Part shown: positions 9,272 through 19,466 of the stretch, one piece after another
Layout: each line of letters begins with the position of its first letter
Position numbering within the stretch: the stretch's first letter is position 1
Source of the DNA: Paludibacteraceae bacterium
GTDB lineage: Bacteria > Bacteroidota > Bacteroidia > Bacteroidales > Paludibacteraceae
Assembly: GCA_024405895.1 (NCBI GenBank)
Contig: JAKSNW010000006.1
Span: 1 to 64,000, forward strand
Direction of reading: 5' to 3'
Length of the DNA: 64,000 bases
Translations under genes and position numbers: made by a program
The notes under the pieces: generated by a model
What the model was told of the DNA's origin: nothing
Seen by the model: the letters and a program-made list of their open reading frames with translations, nothing else
Databases searched by the model: none

Positions 9272-9751
9272 TTAGTTAGACATTTTTTTGAGTTGCTCGC
9301 GGATTCTGACCAGTTTAACTGATACATTTTTGGCAGTGATGCCGACAATGGCGCCTATTTCGTCGTAGCTGAGATTCTCAAGCCAGAGCATGACGATTGC
9401 GCGGTCCATGACGCCAAGTTTGCTGATGCGGTCGTGCAACATCTTGACTTGTACTGTTTCAGCATCGGTGTCGTTGAAGAGGTCAATATCCATTTCCAAC
9501 GGCTGGGTTTGTATGCCACGTTTTTTCTTTCGGTCAAACGAAATGCATGTGTTCAGACTGATACGCCATATCCACGTTTTCAAACTACTCTGCCCTTTGA
9601 AACTGCTTAGTCCTTGCCAAAGGTTGATGAGTACTTCCTGAAACAAGTCTGCCGCTTCGTCGTTGTCTTTGGCGAACATATAGCAGACCTGATAAATGGT
9701 GCTTTTGTATGTGTGCACCATCTTGTCGAAATCCATAGTTTCTTTTTCCAT
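9272..9751 (-). CDS. ECF-type RNA polymerase sigma factor
   Basis: A sigma-70 family protein of about 159 residues. Region 2 includes YMFAKDNDEAADLFQEVLINLW and SLKTWIWRISLNTC; region 4 has the helix-turn-helix LSYDEIGAIVGITAKNVSVKLVRIREQL. Only regions 2 and 4 are present, as in extracytoplasmic-function sigma factors. I chose ATG 9751; a frame-compatible ATG at 9781 would add ten residues. The downstream membrane-protein gene is probably co-transcribed. No consensus -7 box was found upstream, which would fit an autoregulated promoter. Confidence 0.92.
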   Translation of the reverse strand: MEKETMDFDKMVHTYKSTIYQVCYMFAKDNDEAADLFQEVLINLWQGLSSFKGQSSLKTWIWRISLNTCISFDRKKKRGIQTQPLEMDIDLFNDTDAETVQVKMLHDRISKLGVMDRAIVMLWLENLSYDEIGAIVGITAKNVSVKLVRIREQLKKMSN

Positions 9752-9882
9752 CGCTATTTCATATTGTGAGAAAAGTTGCAAGCACTCTGCTTTAATGTGC
9801 TTTTCTTTTGTTCTTACACCTATATAGACGCAACCCGCGGGCTGTTTACTACACGAACTTCCGATTTTTTTAGAAAATAATC

Positions 9883-9918
9883 GAAAAAAAATGGGGACCT
9901 CATATTCTGAAGTCCCCG
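9883..9918 (-). terminator. V-ATPase operon terminator
   Basis: On the minus strand GGGGACTTCA-GAATA-TGAGGTCCCC is followed by ATTTTTTTT, about 20 bp after the atpK stop. Confidence 0.9.
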
Positions 9919-9940
9919 TTTATTAGTTTAAGAACTACTA

Positions 9941-10384
<444 letters not shown>

Positions 10385-10392
10385 TTATTTAT

Positions 10393-12255
10393 TTATTTTT
10401 CTTCTTTTACTTGGAAAGGTTTGTATGCTACGCCTTTACCATCGTAGCCAGCATTTTTGAAGTATTCCACGAACGAAAGACGAAGTGGGTGTACGAATGC
10501 TGAAAGACATGAAAGTGCGATATTCAAGGCGTGACCAACAGTGAAGATCAAGCCGAAGAAGATAGCACCGAGAACCACACCTACGCCTGGGATGCTGCTG
10601 CATCCTTCGTTGGCCATTTGAGCCAAGGTGTTGAATGCACCACCCAACAAACCGCCTGCCAAACCGAGGGCATAGAGACGGATGTATGAGAGGACGTCAC
10701 CAAGGAGACCAGATGCCATGTTATAGGTGTCGTAGAGACCAGCAAAGATGTTCATGATTGGGTTGCGGTGGATGTTGTTGAGCAAATAGATGCCAACAGC
10801 AGAAAGACCAGCAACGGCAATGAATGCAATCTTTGTGATACCTGCTGGGATCACGTTGAGAATCATCAAGGAAGCGATAACTACACTACCTACAATGAGG
10901 AGTGTCCAGCCCCAAGTGCTCAAACTGTTGAGGAAGCCTTTACGCATGGTTTCGCCAACGAGTTTCACAATCATAGCACAGCAGATGTGGAAGATACCGA
11001 TGCCAAGGGCAACGAGCATCATCTTGTCGAAGTTCAGACCTGCTACCTCGGCAGTACCACCAATCATGAAGTCTTTCATCCATACAGGAGTGTTGACTGA
11101 TTCAATGAGGTTGTAACCGAAGAATGTGCCCATCACAGCACCAATGACTGTGGTGAAGACACCAAGTGTGATGACAAGGTTCATCATGCCACGCATTGAT
11201 GGGCCGAGTTTGCCTCTCATGAGGAAACCGAGGAGGATGAGGATGATACCGTAACCGGCATCGCCCATACACATACCCCAGAAGAGTGAGAAGAATGGAG
11301 CCAACATTGGAGTTGGGTCGAACTCACCGTAGTCTGGCATACCATACATGCTGGTGAGCACTTCGTACATCTTGCTGAATGCGTTGTTTTTCAATTTGAT
11401 AGGAGCGCGTTCGTCTTCTTCGTCAGCCAGTTCTACTTCATAGAATACGCCTTCTGCCTCAAGCATTGCTTTCATGGCTTCAGCATTTTCTACTGGAGCG
11501 TAGCCTTCAAGCAACATGACTTTATCGTCGGCTGTTGCTGTGGTGTTCAATTCAACGCGTTGCCATTCGATACCGTCTTCAATCTGAAGCGCATATTTCT
11601 CCAAGTTGGCAATGTTTTTCACTGCCCATGCTTGCATATTGTTCTGATGTGCTTCAAGTTGAGCCTTGATCTTTTCAACCTCAGCGGTAAGCTGAGCGGC
11701 ATTCATATCGTTGAGAACCACGAGGTCTGCATCAATTGACACAGGATCTGGAGTGACGGTTGCAAAGCAGAGAAGACTGCCTAACTGACCGATGTTGATA
11801 GCGTTGTAGGCAGAAACCCACTCTTCGTCGAATTTGGCTGGCACACAACTCCAACATTGAATGACATAGCCATTCTTGGCAAGTTGCTGCATTTTCTCGA
11901 CATCGAAGTCGCCCCAGATATCCATACGTTCTGCTTCTTTCTCAGTAGCAGCCATAAGTTGCTGGAGACGATATTTCTCAGCCACCATTTCGTCGAATTG
12001 AGTCAGGAGTTCAGCGCCGTTGCTACCGTCGGCAGGAGCAGGTGCAGCATCTTTTGGCATGAGGGCTTTGGTATCTTCAATCACCTTAGCCACCATGGCA
12101 GAAGCCTGCATCTTTTCGCGCAACTGATCATTTTCAACCACACCTTCTGGTTTTTCAGCCACGTGCAACACACCTACCTCGCGAAGTTTTCCGAGGAAGT
12201 CGGCATATTGTTTGTGGAACACCAGGAAGGTGTATTTGTTCATTTGTGTTATCAT
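10393..12255 (-). CDS. atpI: V-type ATPase subunit I (stator, membrane a-subunit)
   Basis: The 620-residue protein has a long soluble N-terminal half with coiled coil (about 1-330) that joins the peripheral stalk. The C-terminal membrane half has about seven or eight helices beginning PFFSLFWGMCMGDAGYG, a hallmark of V/A-type I subunits. The half-channel region ALGLAGGLLGGAFN and the late helix with HALNIALSCLSAFVHPLRL, including the conserved arginine that faces the ring glutamate, are present. It lies between the D and K genes on the same strand. Confidence 0.95.
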   Translation of the reverse strand: MITQMNKYTFLVFHKQYADFLGKLREVGVLHVAEKPEGVVENDQLREKMQASAMVAKVIEDTKALMPKDAAPAPADGSNGAELLTQFDEMVAEKYRLQQLMAATEKEAERMDIWGDFDVEKMQQLAKNGYVIQCWSCVPAKFDEEWVSAYNAINIGQLGSLLCFATVTPDPVSIDADLVVLNDMNAAQLTAEVEKIKAQLEAHQNNMQAWAVKNIANLEKYALQIEDGIEWQRVELNTTATADDKVMLLEGYAPVENAEAMKAMLEAEGVFYEVELADEEDERAPIKLKNNAFSKMYEVLTSMYGMPDYGEFDPTPMLAPFFSLFWGMCMGDAGYGIILILLGFLMRGKLGPSMRGMMNLVITLGVFTTVIGAVMGTFFGYNLIESVNTPVWMKDFMIGGTAEVAGLNFDKMMLVALGIGIFHICCAMIVKLVGETMRKGFLNSLSTWGWTLLIVGSVVIASLMILNVIPAGITKIAFIAVAGLSAVGIYLLNNIHRNPIMNIFAGLYDTYNMASGLLGDVLSYIRLYALGLAGGLLGGAFNTLAQMANEGCSSIPGVGVVLGAIFFGLIFTVGHALNIALSCLSAFVHPLRLSFVEYFKNAGYDGKGVAYKPFQVKEEK

Positions 12256-12278
12256 AATGAGCTCTGATTCAATGTGTG

Positions 12279-12887
12279 TTATTTCTCTTCAGCCAATGCT
12301 TCAGCTTCACGTTTGCCCTTCACGATTTTCTGTGAAGATTTGGAGAGGTTCTCCTCGTCTTCCATGAAGCGTTTGATTTTTCTGATAGCATCTTCGTAGC
12401 CAGGAATCTGTACCTTCTCAAAGAGGTTTACCTTTTGAGTGGTTTTCTTTCTGGCATACTCCAAGAGATGAAGTTTATTCTCGCAGAACTCACGTTCGAT
12501 GCCCACTTGAGCCAGTTCTTTCAGTTGGGTGAATCCATCGGCAAACCATTTTGGTGCGTTGAACACACTGAATGGCTTTGTTGAGTAGATTACCTCGTCA
12601 AGAACAGGAACTCTTACGCCTGCGATTTTCTTGACACTCATTTTCACATCGTCAACATGGAGCAAAGAAGTGTCGAACTCACCCCAAAGTGCCATCATCT
12701 GATCGTAGGCGTCGATGCGTTGCTCGACTTCCTGCTCGAGACGGATGATTTCGTCTTTGGCGCGTTTCACTTCAAGACGCAGCGCACTCTCCTTGTTCTT
12801 GATGGTAGGCAAAGCGCGAACACGCATCTTGAGGTTCTTCTCCAACCCCTGAAGCGATGTCTTGTTATATTGGAATGTTATTGCCAT
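12279..12887 (-). CDS. atpD: V-type ATPase subunit D (central rotor stalk)
   Basis: The 202-residue protein is almost entirely helical, with long N- and C-terminal coiled-coil helices around a small middle region, as in the D subunit that forms the rotor axle. It begins MAITFQYNKTSLQGLEKNLK and ends in a charged helix. It lies directly after atpB, the order found in other V/A-type operons. Confidence 0.9.
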   Translation of the reverse strand: MAITFQYNKTSLQGLEKNLKMRVRALPTIKNKESALRLEVKRAKDEIIRLEQEVEQRIDAYDQMMALWGEFDTSLLHVDDVKMSVKKIAGVRVPVLDEVIYSTKPFSVFNAPKWFADGFTQLKELAQVGIEREFCENKLHLLEYARKKTTQKVNLFEKVQIPGYEDAIRKIKRFMEDEENLSKSSQKIVKGKREAEALAEEK

Positions 12888-12918
12888 AGAATCCTAATTT
12901 AATTTTGACTCTACGAAA

Positions 12919-14238
12919 TTACTTAACCCAATATTTGTCGACGAGTTGTTGCTTGATGTTTACTTCTTCTGGTTTGAAGTACTCGCCGAACAGTTTCCAA
13001 GATTCGTCAAGCATTTGAACGGTATTGATGTTTACGTCAATTGCAAGAATCTTCTCAGAGTAACCCTTCGCAAATGCAAGGCAGCGTTCGTCGTAGTTGG
13101 TAAGGTCGAAACCGTTCTCCAACTTGGTCTTAGCATTGGCAGCATCGGCATACAAACGAACAGCAGCGTTCATTACTTGTGGGTGGTCTTCACGTGTTTT
13201 CTTACCAGCAACCAATTGTTTCAAACGTGAGAGTGAACGGAATGGGTCAACAATAACCTTACCGATATCGCTATCACGACGGAGATACAACTGACCCTCG
13301 GTGATGTAACCGGTGTTATCAGGAATAGCGTGTGTGATATCGCCGCCTGACAATGTGGTTACAGCGATGATGGTGATAGAACCACCTGCTGGGAATTGTA
13401 CGGCCTTCTCATAGATCTTAGCCAAGTCAGAATAGAGTGAACCAGGCATTGAGTCTTTTGAAGGGATTTGGTCCATACGGTTACTTACGATAGCCAATGC
13501 GTCAGCATAGAGGGTCATATCGGTAAGGAGCACGAGGACTTTCTGGTTTTTCTCTACAGCGAAGTATTCTGCTGCAGTCAAAGCCATATCAGGGATAAGC
13601 AAACGTTCTACAGGTGGGTTCTCTGTGGTGTTCACGAAAGAAACGATACGGTCGAGTACGCCTGCGTTGTTAAATACGTTTTTAAAGTAGAGGTAGTCGT
13701 CGTTGGTCAGACCCATACCACCAAGGATGATTTTGTCGGCTTCTGCGCGGAGAGCAACGTTCGCCATTACTTGGTTGTAAGGTTGGTCAGGGTCGGCGAA
13801 GAAAGGAATCTTCTGACCAGATACGAGAGTATTGTTCAAGTCGATACCTGCGATACCGGTAGCGATGAGTTCAGATGGTTGTTTACGACGAACTGGGTTC
13901 ACACTAGGACCACCAATCTCAACTTCTACGCCTTCGATTTCTGGACCGCCGTCGATAGGATCACCGAAAGCGTTGAAGAAACGGCCAGCCAATTGGTCGC
14001 TCACTTTCAAAGAAGGAGCCTTGCCGAGGAAGATAACCTCTGCGTTGGTTGGGATACCTTCGGTACCTTCAAAAACCTGGAGGGTAACGTTGTCGCCCAT
14101 GATTTTTACAACCTGAGCGAGCTTACCATTTACGGTTGCCAATTCATCATTACCTACACCAGTTGCCTTCAAAGAGCAGGTAGCCTTTGTGATGGCAGTA
14201 ATCTCGGTGTAGATTTTTTGAAATGCTTTTGTAGCCAT
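12919..14238 (-). CDS. atpB: V-type ATPase subunit B (regulatory, non-catalytic)
   Basis: The 439-residue protein belongs to the non-catalytic B family. Where the catalytic subunit has a P-loop, this one has the degenerate SGQKIPFFADPDQPYN. Other conserved stretches are GGMGLTNDDYLYFKN, the LTDMTLYADAL strand and the SRLKQL region. It alternates with subunit A in the headpiece. It is shorter than many B subunits at the C-terminus but within range. Confidence 0.96.
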   Translation of the reverse strand: MATKAFQKIYTEITAITKATCSLKATGVGNDELATVNGKLAQVVKIMGDNVTLQVFEGTEGIPTNAEVIFLGKAPSLKVSDQLAGRFFNAFGDPIDGGPEIEGVEVEIGGPSVNPVRRKQPSELIATGIAGIDLNNTLVSGQKIPFFADPDQPYNQVMANVALRAEADKIILGGMGLTNDDYLYFKNVFNNAGVLDRIVSFVNTTENPPVERLLIPDMALTAAEYFAVEKNQKVLVLLTDMTLYADALAIVSNRMDQIPSKDSMPGSLYSDLAKIYEKAVQFPAGGSITIIAVTTLSGGDITHAIPDNTGYITEGQLYLRRDSDIGKVIVDPFRSLSRLKQLVAGKKTREDHPQVMNAAVRLYADAANAKTKLENGFDLTNYDERCLAFAKGYSEKILAIDVNINTVQMLDESWKLFGEYFKPEEVNIKQQLVDKYWVK

Positions 14239-14290
14239 ATTTGATTTCTGTTTTTTACAAATTAATTAAAGTAAGGATGTCCCTCAGGTC

Positions 14291-16045
14291 TTATTTCTGG
14301 CGTTCTGCAAGAATTTCCTTCAATGACTCGTAGCTCTTATCAAATGTCTCTGAGTGGAATTCGCTATAGTTCATCTGTTTGCAAACGTTGATGATGCGTT
14401 TGAAGAATTCCATTACATCGATGAATGTTTCGAACTGGTACTCTGAGTTGCAGATATCCATTACGAGGTTCAACATGAACTCCTGACGCTCCAATGGGCA
14501 GTTTGCGTCGATCTTATCGAATGCGTCCTGTTGGAGGATAACGAAGTCAATAACTTCAGATTTCCAGAAGATAACGTGATATGCTACTGGTACACCGTCA
14601 TCACCCAAGATGTTGATTTGCTCTTGAACTTCTTTACCGCGTTGGAGCAAAGTCTTCATTTGGTTAACCTTACCAATCCAGTCGCCCTCAATCTTTGTCT
14701 TGATATAGTCTTCGAACTCAGGATACTCGATGTATTTTGAGTAAGAGTCGATTGAGTTGATAGCAGGGTAACGTTTACGGTCGGCACGGTTCTGCTCCAA
14801 AGCATAGAAGCAACGAGCAGCTTTCTTGGTGCCTTCGGTTACAGGCTCTTTCAAGTTACCACCTGCAGGTGATACAGTACCGATGAAGGTGATAGAACCA
14901 GATTGACCGTTATTGAGATATACATAACCTGCGCGGCTGTAGAATGCGCCGATGATAGCAGACAAGTCCATAGGGAATGCGTCCTGACCAGGAAGTTCCT
15001 CCATACGGTTTGACATCTCACGGAGAGCCTGAGCCCAACGTGAAGTAGAGTCGGCCATCAACAATACGCGCAAGCCCATTGAGCGGTAGTACTCAGCGAT
15101 GGTCATTGCTGTGTATACAGATGCCTCACGGGATGCAACAGGCATGTTAGATGTGTTAGCGATAATGATGGTACGTTCCATCAACTTGCGACCGGTGTGT
15201 GGGTCTTCGAGTTCAGGGAACTCAACGAAGATTTCTACAACCTCATTAGCACGTTCACCGCAGGCAGCGATGATTACGATGTCAGCCTCAGCTTGTTTTG
15301 AGATAGCGTGTTGGAGCACGGTTTTACCTGTACCGAAAGGACCAGGGATAAAGCCAGTACCACCTTCTACGATTGGGTTTGCAGTATCGATAGCACGAAC
15401 ACCAGTTTCAAGCAATTTGAATGGACGTGGTTTTTCTGCGTAATGGGTAATAGCCTTTTTAACTGGCCATTTTTGAACCATTGTGATGTTGTGATCAACG
15501 CCCTCTTCGTCGGTGATGACTGCGATGGTGTCGTTGATTTTGTATTCGCCAGCAGCAACAACCGATTTAACGGTGTAGTTGCCTTGCATTACGAAAGGCA
15601 CCATGATTTTGTGTGGTTGGTGGTTCTCGTCCACTTCACCGAGCCATGATGCGGCTTGTACTTTGTCGCCAGCTTTAGCGATTGGTTTGAATTGCCAGAG
15701 TTTCTCTTCATCGAGTGGGAAGTTGTATTCACCACGTTTCAAGAATACGCCAGTAAGTTTGTCCAAGTCGTTCTGAAGACCGTCGTAGTTACGGCTCAAC
15801 AGACCAGGACCAAGAGTTACCTCCAACATGTGTCCTGTGAACTCTACTGTGTCGCCAACTCTAAGGCCACGAGTGCTTTCGAACACCTGAACGAACACGT
15901 TTTCGCCTGTTACTTTAATAACCTCTGCCATCAACTTAGTGGTGCCGACAGAGATGTAGCAGATTTCGTTCTGAGCTACAGGACCATCAGGTACCACAGT
16001 CACGAGGTTAGAGATGATTCCTTTTACTGTTCCTTTTGTTGCCAT
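14291..16045 (-). CDS. atpA: V-type ATPase subunit A (catalytic)
   Basis: The 584-residue catalytic subunit binds and hydrolyses ATP. The Walker A is GPFGTGKTVLQ, with Thr where many homologues have Ala. The catalytic-glutamate region is GERANEVVE and the Walker B region is VLLMADSTSRWAQALRE. The non-homologous bulge region typical of A subunits lies between about residues 110 and 190. No intein is present. In E. hirae and other bacteria such enzymes either pump sodium or protons, or make ATP; the direction cannot be told from sequence. Confidence 0.97.
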   Translation of the reverse strand: MATKGTVKGIISNLVTVVPDGPVAQNEICYISVGTTKLMAEVIKVTGENVFVQVFESTRGLRVGDTVEFTGHMLEVTLGPGLLSRNYDGLQNDLDKLTGVFLKRGEYNFPLDEEKLWQFKPIAKAGDKVQAASWLGEVDENHQPHKIMVPFVMQGNYTVKSVVAAGEYKINDTIAVITDEEGVDHNITMVQKWPVKKAITHYAEKPRPFKLLETGVRAIDTANPIVEGGTGFIPGPFGTGKTVLQHAISKQAEADIVIIAACGERANEVVEIFVEFPELEDPHTGRKLMERTIIIANTSNMPVASREASVYTAMTIAEYYRSMGLRVLLMADSTSRWAQALREMSNRMEELPGQDAFPMDLSAIIGAFYSRAGYVYLNNGQSGSITFIGTVSPAGGNLKEPVTEGTKKAARCFYALEQNRADRKRYPAINSIDSYSKYIEYPEFEDYIKTKIEGDWIGKVNQMKTLLQRGKEVQEQINILGDDGVPVAYHVIFWKSEVIDFVILQQDAFDKIDANCPLERQEFMLNLVMDICNSEYQFETFIDVMEFFKRIINVCKQMNYSEFHSETFDKSYESLKEILAERQK

Positions 16046-16097
16046 ATATTATATTGTATTTATTTTACTATTTGTGACGCCTTGAAAATTCTTAGCA

Positions 16098-16931
16098 TTA
16101 GTCAAAATGAACGTCTTTTTTCATTTCGTTGAGGAGTCCGCGGAACACTTCCTTACCCTGCTCTACGTTGAGGCAATCCCAACGACGCATCAGTTCGCAG
16201 CGAATCCAGTATGCAAGCACGCATTCAACAGAGAAATGATCGAAGAAGGTGTGCTCCTCGAGCCATTCCCATTTCAGTGCATCCATTTTTTTCTCGCGAT
16301 CGAGTGGATTGGATTCTTCTGCAACGGAAAGGAATTTGTCCACATATTCGAATTGGCCAACCAAACCGAAATCGCGAGCACCGCTGGAGCGGAGAGCTTC
16401 GGCAATCTCGTTGTCGCCAATCACGGCAGTCTTCACATTGAAACCATGTTTGCGGCAGATGACTGCAGCAATCACATTGTTCATGTTGAGGCAGAAATTG
16501 AACCATTCAGCAACGAATGAGTTCTTTGACTTCATGCCAAACTCGTAGTAAAGACGTGTGAGTAAATCTTCTTTTGACTCAACTTCGGCACCTTGCTCTT
16601 CATCATTGATGATCTGGTAGAATTCCTTCACATAACTTTGAAGACGAGCATCTTTCTTCTCTTTATCGTCCTCGTCAGCGAGGATGGTGAGAAGGTCGTG
16701 CCAATCGTCAGCAGAAAGCAAGCCCAAATCGTTCAACTCAGCATTGCTGTCAGCCATATAAGCCAACAGGTTGGCGTTGTCGTAGCGCATGCGGAGCAGA
16801 TTCAAGAGTTTGAGATCGCCCTTCGTCATTACGCCTTGCAACTCCTCAAGCAATTCGCTGAGTGCTGGAGCCGACTTGGAGTTGTCTGCCTGAAGGTCAG
16901 GAAGACCGGTTATTAAATTATAGTATTCCAT
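16098..16931 (-). CDS. DUF2764 protein, V-ATPase operon component
   Basis: The 277-residue, mostly helical, acidic soluble protein begins MEYYNLITGLPDLQ. I recognise it as DUF2764, found in Bacteroidota V-ATPase operons between subunits E and A. That is the place where subunit C (the rotor-to-ring adaptor d) sits in other V/A-type operons. No recognisable subunit C, F or G gene is present here, so this protein is a good candidate for the C role. That assignment is inference from position and helical character, not from sequence identity. Confidence 0.85.
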   Translation of the reverse strand: MEYYNLITGLPDLQADNSKSAPALSELLEELQGVMTKGDLKLLNLLRMRYDNANLLAYMADSNAELNDLGLLSADDWHDLLTILADEDDKEKKDARLQSYVKEFYQIINDEEQGAEVESKEDLLTRLYYEFGMKSKNSFVAEWFNFCLNMNNVIAAVICRKHGFNVKTAVIGDNEIAEALRSSGARDFGLVGQFEYVDKFLSVAEESNPLDREKKMDALKWEWLEEHTFFDHFSVECVLAYWIRCELMRRWDCLNVEQGKEVFRGLLNEMKKDVHFD

Positions 16932-16950
16932 GCTGTTCGGAATAATTTAA

Positions 16951-17547
16951 TTATTTACCAAACAACATCTCCACCAATTTAGGACGCAGGAACTCTTTGA
17001 AGTACTCTACAAATTCAGCGTCGCCAAATGAGATTTTGTAACCACCTTGAGCTGGTGCGATTGAGAAGTCGGTTTTCAAACCTTTTACTTCGTTGATTTT
17101 AACGCCCTTGTTCAAGAGTTCTTTGGCATTGGCTGTAAAGTAGTCGGTAAGTTCTTGAGCATTTTTAGCATCAATTTTAACTTCTCCGTCATTAACCCAC
17201 TGTTTGCAGAGGTCAGCAATCAAACCTTGCATGAAACCTTTGTCTGCAGTAGCAGCTTTTACAGAATCTGTTGCCAATTTACCGCAAAGCAAGTTAGCTA
17301 CTTCTGTTCTGAGCGCATTCACTGATTGATCTGCGAAAAGTTTCAACTCTGACTGAGTGTTCTTTTTCAACTCTTCAGCATTGCGATTAGCAGCGTTCAT
17401 GATGTTTTCGGCTTCGCTTTTGGCTTTAGCAACGATTTCGGCTGCTTCTTTTTGAGCTTTAGCCACCAATTCAGCGGCTTCGGTCTTACCTTTTTCTACA
17501 CCTTCACTGTAAATCTTGTCGGTGAGTTCTTGGAGTTTTGTATTCAT
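16951..17547 (-). CDS. atpE: V-type ATPase subunit E (peripheral stalk)
   Basis: First gene of the operon, encoding 198 residues. The N-terminal half is a long, alanine- and lysine-rich coiled coil (about residues 10-90, with AELVAKAQKEAAEIVAKAKSE) and the C-terminal globular part binds the A3B3 head. The usual stalk partner (G or H) is not recognisable in the operon. The ATG lies 46 bp after the leftward -7 box. Confidence 0.9.
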   Translation of the reverse strand: MNTKLQELTDKIYSEGVEKGKTEAAELVAKAQKEAAEIVAKAKSEAENIMNAANRNAEELKKNTQSELKLFADQSVNALRTEVANLLCGKLATDSVKAATADKGFMQGLIADLCKQWVNDGEVKIDAKNAQELTDYFTANAKELLNKGVKINEVKGLKTDFSIAPAQGGYKISFGDAEFVEYFKEFLRPKLVEMLFGK

Positions 17548-17592
17548 TTTGTGTGATTTATATATTCCGGGAATTTACCAAAATTTTGCTTG

Positions 17593-17600
17593 CAAAGATA
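17593..17600 (-). promoter_or_regulatory. V-ATPase operon promoter -7 box
   Basis: TATCTTTG followed by C on the minus strand, 46 bp before atpE. The truA promoter lies divergently only 35 bp away. Confidence 0.75.
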
Positions 17601-17634
17601 AGGGTTTTCTTTGACATAAATAGGATAAAATTAG

Positions 17635-17642
17635 TACTTTTG
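17635..17642 (+). promoter_or_regulatory. truA promoter -7 box
   Basis: TACTTTTG followed by C, 31 bp before the truA ATG at 17673. It shows that the longer frame opening at 17538 is not the real start. Confidence 0.65.
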
Positions 17643-17672
17643 CACCAACTTTTTTCACGGTTATTAAACCTT

Positions 17673-18425
17673 ATGGAAAGATACTTTATTTCAATCAGTT
17701 ACAACGGCACTAAATATTGTGGATGGCAAATCCAACCGAATGGAATTTCGGTTCAGGAGGTTGTATCTAAGTGTTTGAGCACCATACTACGTGAAGAAAT
17801 CTTAATTACTGGTGCAGGTAGAACCGACGCTGGCGTTCATGCAAAAAAGATGATTGCCCACTTCGATGTCTCTGTTCCTATTAAGGATATTCAGTTGTTA
17901 GTAAGGAACATGAATAGTTTTCTACCTGTCGACATTGCTATCAGCGGACTCTGTCCGATTCATGCCGATGCACATGCCCGTTTCGATGCTACTTCTCGTA
18001 GTTATGAATACCATGTCATCACCAAGAAATCACCTTTTCACAATGACCTTGCCTGCCGTCTCAATGGCATGGTTGATTTCGAGGCAATGAATCGTGCTGC
18101 CAAACTATTGTTCAATTATATTGATTTCACCAGTTTCAGCAAGTTGCATACCGACGTCAAGACAAACAATTGCAACATATATCGTGCCGAATGGGTTCAG
18201 ATAGAGCCGGACCATTGGGTGTTCCATATCTCAGCCAACCGTTTCCTCCGTAATATGGTCCGTGCTGTTGTGGGCACACTTTTACGTGTCGGTAAGGGTG
18301 AAATCACAGAGAAAGAGTTTACCGACATCATCGAGGCAAAGGACCGTTGTCAAGCAGGCCAGTCCGTTCCTGCTTGTGGCCTCTATCTTGTGGATGTGTC
18401 TTATCCCTACCCTATTGATATTTAA
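17673..18425 (+). CDS. truA: tRNA pseudouridine(38-40) synthase
   Basis: TruA converts uridines 38-40 of the tRNA anticodon arm to pseudouridine. The 250-residue protein starts MERYFISISYNGTKYCGWQ and has the catalytic Asp in GAGRTDAGVHA (about residue 52). It also has the FHISANRFLRNMVR motif in the C-terminal half. It is full length for the family. A hydrolase gene follows after 21 bp and may share the transcript. Confidence 0.95.
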   Translation: MERYFISISYNGTKYCGWQIQPNGISVQEVVSKCLSTILREEILITGAGRTDAGVHAKKMIAHFDVSVPIKDIQLLVRNMNSFLPVDIAISGLCPIHADAHARFDATSRSYEYHVITKKSPFHNDLACRLNGMVDFEAMNRAAKLLFNYIDFTSFSKLHTDVKTNNCNIYRAEWVQIEPDHWVFHISANRFLRNMVRAVVGTLLRVGKGEITEKEFTDIIEAKDRCQAGQSVPACGLYLVDVSYPYPIDI

Positions 18426-18446
18426 TCAGTCATCAAACCATTCTAT

Positions 18447-19415
18447 ATGAAGTCAATCCGAATGTATTTGCTGCTTTTTGTAGCACTGTTCTTGCCTCTT
18501 CTTCTTTTTGCAGAAAACAACGTAAAAGAGAGTCCTGTTTCCATTGATGTAAATGGAGGTGTTTTAAATGGGAAGTTGGTCATTCCAGAAACATTGCAAC
18601 CTTGTCCTGTCGTTCTTATTATTGCAGGAAGTGGCCCTACCGATATGAATGGCAACAACGCCTTGATTCCAGCTCCCATAAATAACTATAAAATGTTAGC
18701 AGACAGTCTTGCAGCTCATGGAATCGCATCACTTCGCTATGACAAACGAGGCATTGCAACGAGTGGTGGATTTAATATGAAAGAAGAGGAACTCAGATTC
18801 GAAGATTATATCAATGATGCCAAGGCTTGCGTGAACTTTTTAAGTACATACGAAAGTCATCCCTTCAGTGGCGTATATGTATTAGGTCATAGTGAAGGAG
18901 CATTGATAGGTGCAGTTGTTACTCGTGATATGGAAATCTCAGGTTTCATTTCTATTGCAGGAATGGGACGATCCATGGCTGAACTATTAGACGAACAGCT
19001 CTCCAACAAGCCTGAATTGATCAAGAAATCGGCGAAGGAAATCAACGATAAACTGAAGGCAGGCGAATTGGCAAAAGATGTGCCAGAATACCTTATGAGT
19101 ATTTTCCGTCCATCGGTGCAACCCTACCTTATCTCATGCTACCAATACAAGCCTCAGTCCATTTATGCTTCTATCAAACAGCCAATCTTAATATTGCAAG
19201 GCGACAACGACATACAGGTCTCAACCCGAGATGCACTTGGTCTCAAGATGTCAAATCTAAGTGCAAACATGGTCATCCTTCCAAAAATGACCCACCTGAT
19301 GAAAGACTGTGAACAAACCGATATTAAATCGCAGAACATGTTTTACATGAGTTGTACAGCACAAGGACTTAATGGTACATTGGTACAAGAAATCATTAAG
19401 TTCATAAGAAAATAA
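18447..19415 (+). CDS. Secreted alpha/beta-hydrolase
   Basis: The 322-residue protein has a signal peptide (about residues 1-22, LPLLLFAEN). The alpha/beta-hydrolase fold shows the oxyanion loop GSGPTD, the nucleophile elbow GHSEGALIG, the acid region LQGDNDIQVS and the catalytic His in KMTHLMKD. The esterase or peptidase substrate cannot be told. Homologues in Bacteroidota are usually annotated only as alpha/beta fold hydrolases. A terminator follows the gene. Confidence 0.88.
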   Translation: MKSIRMYLLLFVALFLPLLLFAENNVKESPVSIDVNGGVLNGKLVIPETLQPCPVVLIIAGSGPTDMNGNNALIPAPINNYKMLADSLAAHGIASLRYDKRGIATSGGFNMKEEELRFEDYINDAKACVNFLSTYESHPFSGVYVLGHSEGALIGAVVTRDMEISGFISIAGMGRSMAELLDEQLSNKPELIKKSAKEINDKLKAGELAKDVPEYLMSIFRPSVQPYLISCYQYKPQSIYASIKQPILILQGDNDIQVSTRDALGLKMSNLSANMVILPKMTHLMKDCEQTDIKSQNMFYMSCTAQGLNGTLVQEIIKFIRK

Positions 19416-19466
19416 TACTTTTACTTTTTGGGAGCCTATCGTTCCTAACAGTAGAGACCATAAATG

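Noticed and set aside
13468..14244. 258-codon plus-strand frame opposite atpB
   Set aside because: It is the antisense shadow of the well-conserved V-ATPase B gene, Val/Cys/Thr-rich and without domain features.
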